Below, in pieces: positions 49,035 through 61,585 of a DNA stretch of 64,000 nt (its first letter is position 1; each line of letters starts with the position of its first letter). The notes under the pieces were generated by a model. That model had not been told where the DNA came from, searched no databases, and saw only the letters and a list, made by a program, of their open reading frames with translations. Made by a program: the position numbers and the translations under genes. Where the stretch lies: contig JAUMIR010000002.1 of NCBI GenBank assembly GCA_030847615.1, positions 286,854,028 through 286,918,027 on the forward strand. Reading direction: 5' to 3'. The DNA comes from Gambelia wislizenii. Taxonomy: Eukaryota > Chordata > Lepidosauria > Squamata > Crotaphytidae.

Positions 49035-49599
49035 GGGCCCATCTACACCGGGGGGGGGGGATCCCAAATACCTTGTAGTATTGGCATCTTGCAGCAGCAG
49101 CAACCAGACCAAACGGTTTTTCTGGCCTCGGAAACCCCCATACGCCTCACATTCCTGATGGCAGGCGCGAGTGATTTACTTGTGTTATTTCTTCACTGCC
49201 ACTGTTTGTTTTTTAAAAAAATCATTCTAAGGTGTGCTGGTGCGATAGAGTGATTCTCCAAAGCAAAACAGAAAATATTGATGTGAAAATCCAACATGTT
49301 GGCAGCGGGTGCTTGCCCTCCTAGCAAGCCCTGCCCCTGCTCTTGCCCGGCCAATTAGCTTTGTGCTTCCTTTCGCATTTTTATTGTTCAATAGTCCAAA
49401 AGAGCAAAAATGTACACCCGCCTTGCAGTTTGTGAAAAAGTATGAGAGCTGCAAAGGCTTTTACCTTTTTACCCCGTTGTTTTTCCTGTTTTGGGCCCCC
49501 CCTCCTTCTGAATAGTGTGGATTGGTGCTGGATCCTGTTTAGACTGATAGGATTCCCAGCGAATTCCATGTGGGGTATTTTCACCGTTTAGACGAGCCC
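49035..49599. mobile_element. 3-bp-TSD MITE, copy E
   Basis: Left GGGCCCATCTACACCGG, right inverse GGGCTCGTCTAAACGG, flanked by GTA at 49032-49034 and 49600-49602. Empty site visible near 42370. Confidence 0.85.
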
Positions 49600-50644
49600 G
49601 TAGTATCATTGGTGGGGAGATGTTTCATACAAAGTGCTAAAATTGAGTTGTCACAGCTAGATTCAAATTAGATTTTGGTACCCTTAATGCATTATAATAT
49701 TTCAGAGTGCATGTGATACAGGGGCCATTTTTATTTTAAGGGTTTTGGGGTTTTTGCAAAATAAAAAGTACATTAAAAAGTAATTTAGAAGTAAAAAAAT
49801 ATTCACTGATATCCCTTATGAGAAGTTATCAAGGGGGCTATGATAGATGTTCCACAGCTGGACCCAGCTCTTCCATGCACCCCCCTGCCCTTCACCACCA
49901 ACAACAAGCATCCCACCAGAGAGACCAGCTGCTGCCTGTCATCTCCCTTATTCTTTACAGCTTATCACAATTATATTTCTCTGTCGCTCTTACTGCCTTT
50001 AGGCTGACGTATGTCTTGATACGGAAAGACCATTGGCCTCCCAAGCCTACATCTTCATAAGGAAGAATGTTGACACTGAATGACTTCTTGAAAATAAGAT
50101 CATGCATCAAATTCCATCAGAAATGAAACAGGGAGTTCAGAGGAGTTTTCTGTGAAACAAGGGAGTTCAGAGGAGTTTTGTGTTGGGTCATCTTTTTTTC
50201 CTCCCAAGACTTGTTTATGCTTTTTTAGCGGAGTTACTGAATAAGCAGAGACAGATGACCCAGTGAATGGTTTTTGTTCTGGGAAACTGCTGTTTACCAG
50301 CAAGCATGCTGTTGATCATAATAAAGAAACAAATGATATTTTAGCCAGGGTTTTCTAAGTTTCAATACCTCAGTCAGTGTTCTTCTTTTCAAAATTGAGA
50401 AACCCACGTCACTTTTGCAGATTCTGGCAGCAGGTTGGACAAGTATCGCTGAATACCACCCACCCATTTGCCCAAATTGGTCAAGGACAGAACCGTGCCT
50501 TCTGGCCAATGATGCTGCTTCTGGAATTTTCTGTTGCTTCTTCCCATTCTACTTTGGGAAGATGCTATCGCCTATACTGGAGCAGAAAAATTGGGGAGGA
50601 GTGTCAAGGTTGCATGGGCTTCCCCCATTCTAAGTCTTAGATGC

Positions 50645-50872
50645 AACATAAGAGAATCCACCTAAACATTAGGAAGAACTTCCTGACAGTAAGAGCTGTT
50701 TGACAGTGGAACTTGCTGCCTCAGAGTATGGTGGAGTCTCTTTCTTTGGAGGTTTTTAAACAGGCTAGATGACCATCGGTCAGGAGTGCTTTGATTTTGT
50801 ATTCCTGCATGGCAGGGGATTGGACTAGATGGCCCTTGTGGTCTCTTCCAACTCTATGATTCTATGATCCCT
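50645..50872 (+). mobile_element. CR1 LINE 3' fragment
   Basis: CACCTAAACATTAGGAAGAA through GAGGTTTTTAAACAGGCTAG to CAACTCTATGATTCTATGAT. Confidence 0.9.
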
Positions 50873-51486
50873 TTAGTAGTCTAGTGAAACCTATGGATGC
50901 CTTCACAGAATAATGTTTTTGAATGCATAAAATAAAATACTAGGGTTACAAGGGAAACCATTTATACCAAAATAGTTATAAAAATATTAAAAACAATTTT
51001 GAAACATAGTGGAATATATCGCTCTCCATTAACACATTAAATAACATGATAATACAGTACATATAAATTAAATACAGGCAATCTAGCATCACTTCTAATA
51101 GCAACAGCAATTTTGAAGTAGCAATGAGCACAAATGATATTTCAAGATATCTACAACAACTGTAATGTGATATAAAATTATCTGTGATTCCTATTGGTGA
51201 CAAAGTCACAGGTACTGCTAATACGATTGTGGTTTGTTGCATACATAAAGCAAATGCTAGGTATCAGTTAAAGAGGTTAGTGAAAATAAAGATATACTAG
51301 CTGTACCCGGCATAACATACACTGTTAAAAAAATCCCCAAAAAACACCTAGTAGACCTCATAACAATCCTGTAAGGTTGGCTGGTAGATTTTTAAATTCC
51401 TGCTCCCCCTTCTCAGAGTTCCACACTTTTCCCGGAATTGCTGAGGGTGACTGGCTCTGTTGCCCTGGTGCCACTGCGGCCACCAC

Positions 51487-51725
51487 TAGTTGACTGCCTG
51501 GGTCCCATCACAGGCAGCCCGCTACCACTGCCAGTTGACTGGGTCTTGTCACAGCAGCACCAATGGTGTCCCACCACCACTGCAGCCAGTTGACTGTCTG
51601 GGTTCCATCACAGTGACAGTGGCAGTGTCCTGCTGCCACCAATTGACTGTCTGGGTACTGGAGTCACAGGTGACCTGTTGCTTCCGCCAGTTGGCTGGCT
51701 GGATCCCAATCTGGGTCCCAGATTG
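51487..51725. repeat. degenerate tandem repeat, CCAGTTGACTGNCTGGGT
   Basis: Four to five diverged units of about 55-70 bases, each carrying a TTGACTG-CTGGGT core followed by a CACAG-type word. Confidence 0.6.
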
Positions 51726-51846
51726 AGTGGCAGGAGTGGATTGTGAGGTGGAGAGGGAATTTGCATGTGGGTGGTGATTGGCTGGCTGTGTTTCCTGAGT
51801 AGCCAATCAGGACACTAGGAAAGGCAACATATCCAAGAGAATTACC

Positions 51847-51847
51847 G

Positions 51848-51891
<44 letters not shown>
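51847..51891 (+). repeat. (GATA)n microsatellite
   Basis: About eleven perfect GATA units. Confidence 0.97.
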
Positions 51892-51892
<1 letters not shown>

Positions 51893-52242
51893 TTTCCCCC
51901 ATTCAAGTTCCTGGAACCCCTAAAAAGAATCTGTACATGGGCCCCTTGGATGTCCCATTGCTTACAACATCACTTAACAAATCCCTTTCTTTGGCTACCC
52001 TGTATGACTGATCTGTCATGACACAAAACATTCTGTCATTGTTACCTTTCTTAAGAAAGGCATATTTTCTTCAGAGGTCACATGCATGCCCACCTCTACA
52101 CATATGCATGCAGACACACACACTGATCTGGCTGGCTAAAAAAGTTGATTTAGAATTGTTTTCTTTGCACCCCATATATCTTCATAGCCACAGGAGGTTA
52201 AATTGAAAATAAAGTCATGGAGGACAGATTTATTATGGGGTA

Positions 52243-52372
52243 AAGGAGTGGTAACCATTTGGCACTACAGATGTTTTAGCTTGCAGCTCCCATCGGCTTA
52301 ATGGTAAAGGACTGTGGACGTTGTAGTCCAAAATTTCTGGAGGACCAAAGGCTCCAGAGCCCTAGTTTATCA
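52243..52372. mobile_element. short hAT-like MITE relic
   Basis: GTGGTAACCATTTGGCACTA and inverse-related GGAGGACCAAAGGCTCCAGA, centre CTTGCAGCTCCCATCGGC. Confidence 0.5.
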
Positions 52373-52571
52373 GTAGTTATTTGCTTAGATTCTAAGGTTT
52401 AGACTGTACACATGAAAAGAAGAGAGGGTTCCTATAGCCCTCTGGGAAAGAAGAAATTTCAGCAGGTGCAGCTTATCATTTAAACTTAACATACTGCAAT
52501 TCCCTCTTCCACCCAACTATTAAAAGGCACAGCAGCCTATCCCTCTTTTTATGGGGTCTTCCTGTTTGCTT

Positions 52572-52795
52572 TATGTGCATATGCCTTCAAGTCACCTGTC
52601 AACTTATGGAACCCCATGAATTTCATAGAGTTTTATTAGGTAAGGAATACTCAGAGGTGGTTTTCCCAGTTTATTCCTCTGAAATATAGCCTACAGCACC
52701 TGGTATTTGTTGGTGGTCTCCCATCCAAGTACTAACCAGAGCTAACTCTGCTTAGCTTCCAAGATCAGATGTGATCTGGTGCCTGTTGGGTATTT
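52572..52795 (-). repeat. 5S-rRNA-derived SINE, near full length
   Basis: On the minus strand it carries a 5S-like head (GATCTTGGAAGCTAAGCAGA, GTTAGTACTTGGATGGGAGA) and the SINE tail. A retroposed SINE, not a 5S gene: the body and tail follow directly and the 5S internal promoter is mutated. Confidence 0.85.
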
Positions 52796-53237
52796 AGGTT
52801 TCTTTATACAGACAGCTTTATCCTTTATACAGAGGCTCATGCCTCTCTGAACATGCTCTTTTGGGAGCAAATAGCCTTTTCCTGTTGTGAACCATGGCCA
52901 GTTTCTCCACTTTTGAAGTCACAGGACCAGTTACAGCTGAAAACAGAATGCTGGACTAATTGGACTTGCCCTGAACATTAGGGCAATTTTTATTTTTATT
53001 TCCCAATCTTTTATTTGAATGTTACACAGATGGCACAAAGCACGATTTATCTTAACGTCCCATTCATGCCTTTTAAAGAGGTTTCATGCTGTCTTTAGTC
53101 ACTTACTACAAGGTGGTAAACTGGTACTTCTAAAGACTAGGGGTGTCCTGGAATTTACTGTCTGAATCTTTGTTCAGCAAAAGTTTGTACTGTCCTGTGG
53201 ATTTGTAGGACTTGCTTCCTGTAAAGTATGTAGAAAC

Positions 53238-53641
53238 TGTCAGGATTTTGGGATATGCAATAGATTTATTCTGTGAAGAGCTGGGATATAGCAAACAGTC
53301 TGCACAGATCTGCAGTTCTGAGCTGGCAGCAGTTTGCAAGAGCTACTGGGCAAATGTATCAATGTTTGCTGGGTTCAGAGCCCAGGAGCTGGCTCAGAGA
53401 AGAGCTGAGTTTAAGCTTGGCAGTTCTGTGTTGGATTTCACAGAGTGAAGATGTTTTATTTTGAATGCTGCATATATCCGTAAATATCTTCATTATGCCC
53501 AAGTAAAGAGAAGCAGTTTATTTTAGACACAAAGCTATGTGTCTGTGCCTTTATTCTGATGCCTGAAGGAACAACACTCTGCTGTCTATTCTATGCTGCC
53601 TGGTACTTGTTTAAGTTCCGAGTGACTGCTAACACCTGACA
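53238..53641. mobile_element. solo LTR with 5-bp target duplication
   Basis: Begins TGTCAGG and ends CCTGACA, a perfect 7-bp terminal inverted repeat of the TG...CA type, flanked by GAAAC at 53233-53237 and 53642-53646. 404 bp with no internal genes; AGTAAA near 53502 could be its polyadenylation signal. A 5-bp duplication fits an endogenous retrovirus or Ty3/gypsy element; family not assigned. Confidence 0.85.
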
Positions 53642-54090
53642 GAAACATCCTCTTAGCCATCCGGGAGCTTGCTCTTCCTGTTCTTTCTCTCTGGGTGACT
53701 GCAGGCAGAAATTAAGTAAGAGGAAACTGACTAATGGTAGCCATCCCAACTTCCTGGGATTAACATCCACTACAGGCAGCAAAAGGCAGAACTTGGAAGT
53801 GGGAATTTGACAATTATTCAGAGCTGTTCTCTAAACATATGGGATGTTTGATTGCTCAATGCATTTACATTTTGCTTTAGCAGCCCAGAAATTTGCCAGC
53901 TGCTCACCTAGGTGTGAGAACTGTAAATGCTTCTTCATTTGAAAAGTATATATTGGGCCAGGCACTTCAATAGGAAATTCAATGTTCAGGATGTTTTTAT
54001 TGCTTAAGATATAAAAGTAACAGTGCTTTAGCCATTCATTTTAAATTGTGTGAGTCTCAGTCCAGCCAATTTGTATTACTTCACTGTGTC

Positions 54091-54426
54091 TAAGGACTTT
54101 TTCAGACAGCCCTTACTGCACAAGAAGCCTCTGGAACAGTTACGACACTGTCGCATGGCAGGGGGTCCGTTTCGGACACCGCCGTCCCTCTCTTGGTATC
54201 ATCCGTGACTGTTCCGGGTATGATTGGAGGCAGCCGTGCCATATTTTACTCACAGACAACTTCTGTGAGTAAAATATGGCGCGGCTGCCTCCAATCATAG
54301 CCGGAACAGTCACAGACGACACCGAGAGAGGGACGGCGGTGTCCGAAACGGACCCCCTGCCACGCAACGGTGTCGTAACTGTTCCAGAGGCTTCTTGCAC
54401 GGTAAGGGGTGTCTGAAAAGTCCTAA
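54091..54426. mobile_element. 330-bp near-perfect foldback MITE, TAA duplication
   Basis: Element 54094-54423; left arm GGACTTTTTCAGACAGCCC and right arm inverse GGACTTTTCAGACACCCC. Arms of about 160 bases pair nearly throughout around a loop near 54253-54262. TAA at 54091-54093 and 54424-54426. Confidence 0.92.
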
Positions 54427-55347
54427 CCATAAACACAGGCCACCCCGTTCTTAGACCCTGTAGAAGGAAAAAACAGCTTGCTCTATGGCCCTCTCCAGTC
54501 ACTACCAAAAGAGATGGTGGAAGGTTACATAGGTGATATGAAAACTGCCAGGCAGGCTTATCTGTTTTCTCCTTTTCTTTCTGTTTTGCTCTTCATACAT
54601 GCTAAGTAAGTAAAATTCTGGTGGCAGTGATTCTGCCCATTGTTCATATCATAAGCATGCACAGCTACAGTAGGATCACCTAAATAAATTTAATAGTATG
54701 AGTCTCAGTCAAGAAAATTTGAATTATCCTACTTGACCATGAGTGGGTGGGGGGGGCAGGCCACCCTTCCTTGTTAGACACTGCAAACAGAGTTTTAGGG
54801 CTCACAACACTAATTACAAGAAGAGTTAGGGAGGGGAAAGACTGCTGATTATTTTATAGCCCTCATTCTTTAAGAATTTGTCAAGTATGGTTCAGTTTCT
54901 CTGTGAGGGGCAACCCAGCTGAAAATATCTCACCTTCCCCAGACAGCAAGAAGAAAAATAAACATTTCTCACCCCATTCAGGTACAAGAAGACTAATTCA
55001 GGATTTTACATCTCTACTTGGAAGTAATGCACTGCTGCAACTTGTTGGTTTTGGGATATCTAGAATACAATGAATATACTTTTTTAATGGAAAGCAATCA
55101 GTAGCACAAATGTAACTTTACAAGTGCATTTTAAGGTAACTTAAAAAGCATTTTGGCAGGAAATATTCTCATTTTATGCTGGTCTGTTGTTATTGTTGTT
55201 ATAGAAATTAGCAGAAGGCAGGAGCCACAACAATAATACAATCAGTTACTGTCTTCAACATTACAAAAGTAACATTGCAGCTTAGCTCTGAAACACAGCA
55301 ATAAATAATGGGAATGTATTACTTTTTAAAAGTAACTTCAAACTTTA

Positions 55348-55406
55348 GCAATTTTTTTTTTTTTTTTTTTTTTTTTTTGGTGGTCTCTTCCAACTCTATG
55401 ATTCTA
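55348..55406 (+). repeat. poly-T tract and CR1 3' tip
   Basis: About 28 T residues run directly into GGTGGTCTCTTCCAACTCTA and TGATTCTAA, the last bases of CR1. Confidence 0.8.
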
Positions 55407-56044
55407 AGTCTAAGTCTGGTTTTGGACCCACACTAGAAGCAGTATATCCTTCCTGTGGCCCTTATTCCTCAGACTGGTGGCAGGGATCTGTTTGCCTTTT
55501 TCCTCAGTTGCAGAGCCACTTGATTATATGTTCATTTCCCCCTTGCATAAAAACAATAAGGAGATGCAAAGATAGCAGTACATGTCCCTTCCTTGCAAAA
55601 ATTGTACTTCAAAATTTTTGTCCCCAAAATGTTATCACTGAGGATTGGTGCCTATCTTTGTAATTTTACTAGTGTTAGCCCATCTGCACTGCTCACTGCC
55701 AACACATGTTACAAAGCTGCAGAACTGGTTTCACCAGACTTGATTGTGGAGAAAGAAAGATATGTTTGGGGTCAACACAATGAGAATGGCTCAAAACCAG
55801 CCCTGTGGCACTACAAATGGTGCCTCCTTCTTCCCTCAAGAGTAGCATCAGCTGCACAAGAACAAAAAGGCTTGCTTTGTTTTTAGCTTCCTGTTTCCCT
55901 CCTCCATTTGTTTGTCTTTATTCAGTATACTTGAATGTACAGTATATATACTTTGCACATTTAAAGAGAAGTCTCACCAGGAGCTCCCTCAAATCCTTTT
56001 TGGTTGTACTTGATGGACACAATGCAATATAAGAATGATTTAGT

Positions 56045-56358
56045 TCATTGATTCTTAATCTGTGGTCCTCAGACCCCTAGGGCCTGCAATGTCCTCACAA
56101 GGGGTCCATGAAGGCTTGAAGGCTGCTCAGTCCACCTCTTCCCCACAGTGGAGCAGTCACATGACAAGAGCCAAGGTAAAGGTTTGCTGGCTGGCTGGCT
56201 TGGCCTGTGTATTGCCATTCAGTCAGCTCCAGCCACAAACATGCAGGAAGAAGCAGGAGAAAAGTCTTCCACCTCCCTCCAGTGCTTCTGAGGGAAGGTT
56301 TAATAGATGGTGTAATTTTTTATCATCATCATCATCATCACCACATATTATTATATTA
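56045..56358 (+). mobile_element. hAT-like element, truncated
   Basis: Relative of 22392-22797: TTGATTCTTAATCTGTGGTC to an (ATC)n tract at 56325, where a Tigger-like MITE interrupts it. Confidence 0.75.
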
Positions 56359-56586
56359 CAGTTGTCCCTCCATATCCACGGATTTGGTATTCATGGATTT
56401 AAGTATTCACAGCTTGAAAATACTCTTTAAAAATAATAATCTAAAAAGCAAACCTTGATTTTGCCACCTTATATAAGGGAACCATTTTGCTATGCCATTG
56501 CATATAATGGGACTTGAGTATTCACAGATTTTGGTATCCATGGGAGGTCCTGGAACCAAACCCCAGAGAATATGAAGGGACAACTG
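56359..56586. mobile_element. Tigger-like MITE with TA duplication
   Basis: CAGTTGTCCCTCCATATCC at left and its inverse at right; TA at 56357-56358 and 56587-56588. Twin of 60441-60670. Confidence 0.9.
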
Positions 56587-56589
56587 TAT

Positions 56590-56592
56590 TTA

Positions 56593-56627
<35 letters not shown>

Positions 56628-56632
56628 TTAAA
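56590..56632 (+). repeat. (ATT)n microsatellite
   Basis: About eleven ATT units; together with 56325 this flanks the Tigger-like MITE. Confidence 0.9.
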
Positions 56633-56654
56633 TAATAGCTGCTCTGGCCATGTA

Positions 56655-58208
56655 GAAGATTATTTTCCAAAATCTTTGAGAAATCCTGGAGAACAGTAGA
56701 GGTCCCAGCAGACTGGAGGAGGGCAAATGTTGTCCCCATCTTTAAGAAGGGGAAAAAAGAAGAGCCAAATAATTACTGCCCAGTCAGCCTGATATCAATA
56801 CTAGGAAAGATTTTAGAGCAAATCATTAAATGGACAGGAGACAAAAAAGTGTTCCCATCTCACAATCTCCTCTCCTGCCCCTGTAATGAAAAAAAAAAAA
56901 AAGTTTTCAGACCTACCTTAATTGCACGTCGTTCTCGCGTTAGGGCAGTCCAGGAGTGAATGGAACTTGAACGGAGCTCCTTTCATTTCCTTGTTTCAAA
57001 TCCCAACCGTTCTTATGAGAAGACAAGAGCACGGGAAATTCAAACATAAAAAGTGAAATAAAAGACAAAAAGTTGCACCAAGCACTTAAACATACTTCAA
57101 ACATAACAAGTAACCCAGGGAGGGTACAAAAAAGTGTGTCACTTGCCTTGATGTCTCGATCTCACCCGGAAGTGTTCTGGCACAGACCTCCCATTGACGC
57201 TGGCATCGCACCAGCATAATGGGGCACCTTTTAAGACGCAGGACATTCCGTGACAGAAATGGAACCGGAGATCTATTGATGGCTTAGTCTGTCAAAAAAA
57301 CCAGCGCCAGTGGAACAGCAGCAGCATGGGTGCATGACGAGACAGGAACAACGTCGTCTGAAAAGCAAACCTTTTAGCAATCTCCTGGTGTCATAATAAT
57401 GCCACATTTAGCACATCTGATAATCTCCACAGTCTGTAAGCACTTAGAAAGAAATACTGTGATCACTAAAATTCAACATGGGTTTTTGAAAAACAAGTCA
57501 TGCCAGACTAATCTTACTCCTTTTTTGACAGAGTTACATACTAGGTAGATAAAAGGAATGCTGTGGATGTAGTGTATCTTGATTTCAGTAAGGCTTTTGA
57601 CAAGGTCCCCCATGATATTCTTGCAAAAATGTTAGTAACATTTGGGCTAGACAATGCAACTGTTAGGTGGAATTGTAATTGGTTGATGGGCCGAATCCAA
57701 AGGGTAGTCACCAATGGCTTCTATTTATCTTGGAGAGAAGTAACCAGTGGGGTGCCACAGGGTTCTGTCCTGGGCCCAGTGCTATTCAACAACTTTATCA
57801 ATGACTTGGATGAGGGAATAGATGTCATGCTTATCAAGTTTGCAGATGACACCAAATTAACAGGAGTAGCTAATTCCCCAGAGGACAGAATCAGAATTTA
57901 AAATGACCTTAACAGATTAGAAAGCTGGGCCAAAACTAACAAAATTATTTCAACTGGGAGAAATGTAGGATATTACACTTGGGCAGTAAAAATGCACAGA
58001 TATAGGATGGGTGACACCTAGCTTGATGGCAGTACATGTGAAAGGAATCTAGGAGTCTTAGTGGACCACAAACTGAACATAAGTCAGCAGTGTGACACAG
58101 CAGCTAAAAAAGCCAATGCGATTCTAGGCTGCATCAATAGGAGTATAGTGTCTAGATCAAGGGAAGTAATAGTGCCACTCTATTCTGCCACTCTATTCTG
58201 ATTCTATG
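56655..58208 (+). mobile_element. CR1 LINE fragment, interrupted
   Basis: 5' piece 56655-56831 (CCCAGCAGACTGGAGGAGGG), an insertion of about 600 bases, then RT from 57429: [47 protein letters not shown]. Degenerate after 57900. The 3' end collapses to CCACTCTATTCTGATTCTAT, skipping the C-terminal coding part. Confidence 0.9.
56903..57370. mobile_element. MITE with TTTTCAGAC ends inside the CR1
   Basis: Left GTTTTCAGACCTACC and right inverse GCTTTTCAGACGACG, flanked by AAA runs. The end motif is like that of the foldback element at 54094. CpG-richer and less decayed than the CR1 round it. Confidence 0.6.
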
Positions 58209-59121
58209 ATTGTATATTTATTATGAGTGTCATTTTGTGACCGAAGGAGCATTGAGGGGAGGAGAGAGGATTGAGAATGTGGCTACAAAATGCAACAAAA
58301 CTGGGGTTTCTGGCTGTGCACCAGACACAATTTCCTCCTCAAAAAAGGCTGATGTGTATTGCGTTTCATTGGGCCTTGCTTTCTTTTCTGTTTCTTGCAC
58401 TGCTGTGAGTGTGGGACAGCACAACCTACCCCTACTTAGCACCTAATGAAGAAGCTATAAAGGAGGGATAGGAAAAATAGACCCTGTGGACATTTGTTCT
58501 GACAGAATCTGGGAAGCATCTCAGCTCTTTTAGGGTAAATACTATAACTTACTAGACAAGTGTTTGGCAATTGTATAAATACTGGGGATAGCCAAGCACA
58601 GCTAAAAAGACTGAACAATGAGAACTCTCCTTATAGCTGCTCAGAAAAGCTCCAGCCTCTTTCTTGTTCTTGACTCAACTGCCTTATATGGGCTACTCCA
58701 CAACATTTCTGTGTGCTTTCCAGCGTGACACATCTTGTCCCTGAAAGGAAAAATTATGTGTGTGTTGACAGATCTCTCCCCTCACCAATGGCAGAATTAG
58801 ATGACTTTCCTTCTACCAGGCTGCCTAGCACCACAAAGTAAGCATCAGTCACCTGTTCTTTCTGCACTCTACTCCCCCAATGATTAACTGGAAGATGAGG
58901 ACTGTGGGTCCTTGAAGCTGGCAGGCAGAAATCTTCAAAAAGAATCCATTTGGCCCAGCGAGTTGGGTGGCCAGGAGGAATCACCTCACATTTCCACACT
59001 TATATCATTTTTGGGGCTTGATATAGTTCTTCAGTTTGATTTAAATATCACTTATGGAAAAAGCCACTTGGTTGTTCTTCACTGCTACTTCAGCTGGGCC
59101 AGCAAGAGCTTGGAAAGTTAA

Positions 59122-61583
59122 TTTCTTTTTTTAACTTATAAAGGTTTTTCTACATAGAATAAAAGTATCCACAAAAATAATAAGCAAAGAAAGAGAGAGA
59201 AATAAATAACAGAAAAGAGAAAGGAAGAAAAATGTAGAAGAAATAAGAAGTATACAGATATAGATAAAAATATACATAATTGACTTCAGACTTTCACTTC
59301 AACAGCTGTAGACATATAAAATAACATAGTACTGCCCTGTTTCTATTAACTACATTATACACTTCTTCTGATAACTACCTCATACTAATTTTCAAAACCA
59401 AGAGTTATTAAAGCATATTTTTTCTTCAAAAAGTATACTAAGGATTTCCAATCTTTTAAAAATGTCTATAATGTTTTTACTCTGACCAAACCTGACAATT
59501 TTTCAATTTCTGCTAATTCATTCAGTTTTAACAGCCATTCTTCCATCGTAGGTAACAGTGAACTCTTCCAATTTTGAGAGTATAACAATCTTGTTGCTGT
59601 GATCATGTACTACAGTAGTCTTCCATGGCTTCTTTCCTAATCCAGAAGTCCCAAAAGAAACAGTTCAGGTTCTAGTTGTATACTGACCTTTAATATCCTC
59701 TGAGTCAAAGTACGTATTTGGATCCAGAATTTTCTCACCTTCTCACAAGTCCACCACATATGATAAAATCTCCCTTCTTGTTCACATTCCCAACACACAT
59801 TTGAACCTCCCTTATACATTCTAGAGGGCTTTTCTGGTCTCATATACCGATGTATCATTTCATAGAAATGCTGTTTCAGATTATAACACAATGTAAATTT
59901 TAACCCCTTTTGACCATCTTTTCCCATTGTTCCATTTGAATATTGTATCCAAAGTCCCTAGCCCATTTTATCATACAGTCTTTCACTTGTTCTTCTTCCA
60001 TTTCAAATATTAACAAAAGTTTTTACATTTTACCAATCATATGTTCATCATCCATATATAACTGTAATTCAAATTCACATTTATTGTGTTCAAAACCATA
60101 ATTCTTTTTATGCATCTAAAATCTTTCATGCAACTGCAGATATGAAAACTATTGAAAACTATATCCCTCTGCAAGCAGAGTATCCTTTGTCTTAATTGTA
60201 AACTTTCCTTGATAGTTTCCCAACATGTCTTAACCATTTTTTCTTGCCTGTTCCCTACTATAAAAAGCCCCCTGTGTTGACACCCATAAAGATATTTTCA
60301 GGCACAACCTTGGTTTGTATCTATTCCACATTCTCAGTAGGGCACATCTCACATAATGATTATTAAAATCTATGTTCACCTTGACTTTATCATACTATAA
60401 GTATCCATGCCACCCAAGTCGTGCCCTTCCAAATCAAATACAGTTGTTCCTCCATATTCACAGATTTGGCATTCATGGATTTAAGTATTCATGGCTTGAA
60501 AATATTATTTAAAAAATGATAATCCAAAAAGGAAACCTTGATTTTGCTATCTTATATAAGGGACACCATTTTGCCATGCCATTGCATATAATGGGACTTG
60601 AGTATTCATGGATTTGGGTATTCACAGGGGGTCCTGGAACCAAACCCCAGTGAATGTGAAGGGACAACTGTACTCTTTTATTTCTCAACATCAATCAACC
60701 ATACTGAACAGCAGGCGCCAAAATACTATTTCAAATTCAGTAACCCCAATCCACCTTTTTGCTTTGCATCTTGCAACACCTGAATTTTAACTCTTGTTTT
60801 TTCCCTTGCCACATAAACTTAAATTGTCAAAACTGGTATTGTCTGGAATAAGAACATTCATTTTTACCACACAAATTCTCCCCAATTATGATAAATGTAA
60901 TTTCTCCCACCTACTTAGCCTCATCCTAGCATACTTTTTAAAAATAATAATAACATACAATTCATATTTGTCAAAGTAATACCTAGGTACAAAGTAATAC
61001 CAGTTTTATCCATCAATTTGGTTTAATATTCTATCTTCATGATTTTGTTTGTTTATCTTAAACCCTGCCAAGTCACCAAATTGTTTTAATTTCACCATCA
61101 ATAATTTTATACACTCTACGGGACTTTCTAACATTCTCACCAAATCATCAGCAAATGCCCTTAATTTATAACTTTTAAAAAATGCTTATACCCAATATTT
61201 TCTCATCTTGTCTTACATCTCCATTCAACACTTCAAGCACCAACATAAACAATAATGGTGACAATGGGCATCCTTGTTTTGTACCATTTTGAATCTCACA
61301 TGGTTTTGTTAACTCTCCATTAACTACTATTTGTGCTTTCTGTAATATATAAATCAATTTAATCCATTTAATACAATTTTCACCCAAACCCATCTCTTAC
61401 AGAACTCTAAATAAGAAAGACCAGCTCAACTTATCAAAGGCCTTTTCAGTATACAAAAAGATCAATGCAGCTTGCTTTTCATTGTGTCTTTCTAAGTATT
61501 CCAATATATTCAACACATTTCTAATATTGTCTCATAGCTGTCTTTTGGGTGAAAATCCACATTGGTCCCCATGTTGAAAGTCT
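59122..61583 (-). mobile_element. L1 LINE 3' half, degenerate
   Basis: Minus strand: RT block NGELTKPCEIQNGTKQGCPL then SPLLFMLVLEVLN at about 61370-61220, and the C-terminal finger CWECEQEGRFYHMWWTCEKV with KFWIQI at about 59800. Interrupted by the Tigger-like MITE at 60441-60670. The 3' end is marked by a poly-T run near 59122. Confidence 0.85.
60441..60670. mobile_element. Tigger-like MITE nested in L1
   Basis: CAGTTGTTCCTCCATATTC at left and inverse CAGTTGTCCCTTCACATTC at right; TA at 60439-60440 and 60671-60672. Confidence 0.9.
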
Positions 61584-61585
61584 TG

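Noticed and set aside
52680..52795. 5S rRNA gene (minus strand)
   Set aside because: Diverged 5S-like head fused to a SINE body.
54140..54508. 122-codon minus-strand frame
   Set aside because: Reads across the foldback MITE.
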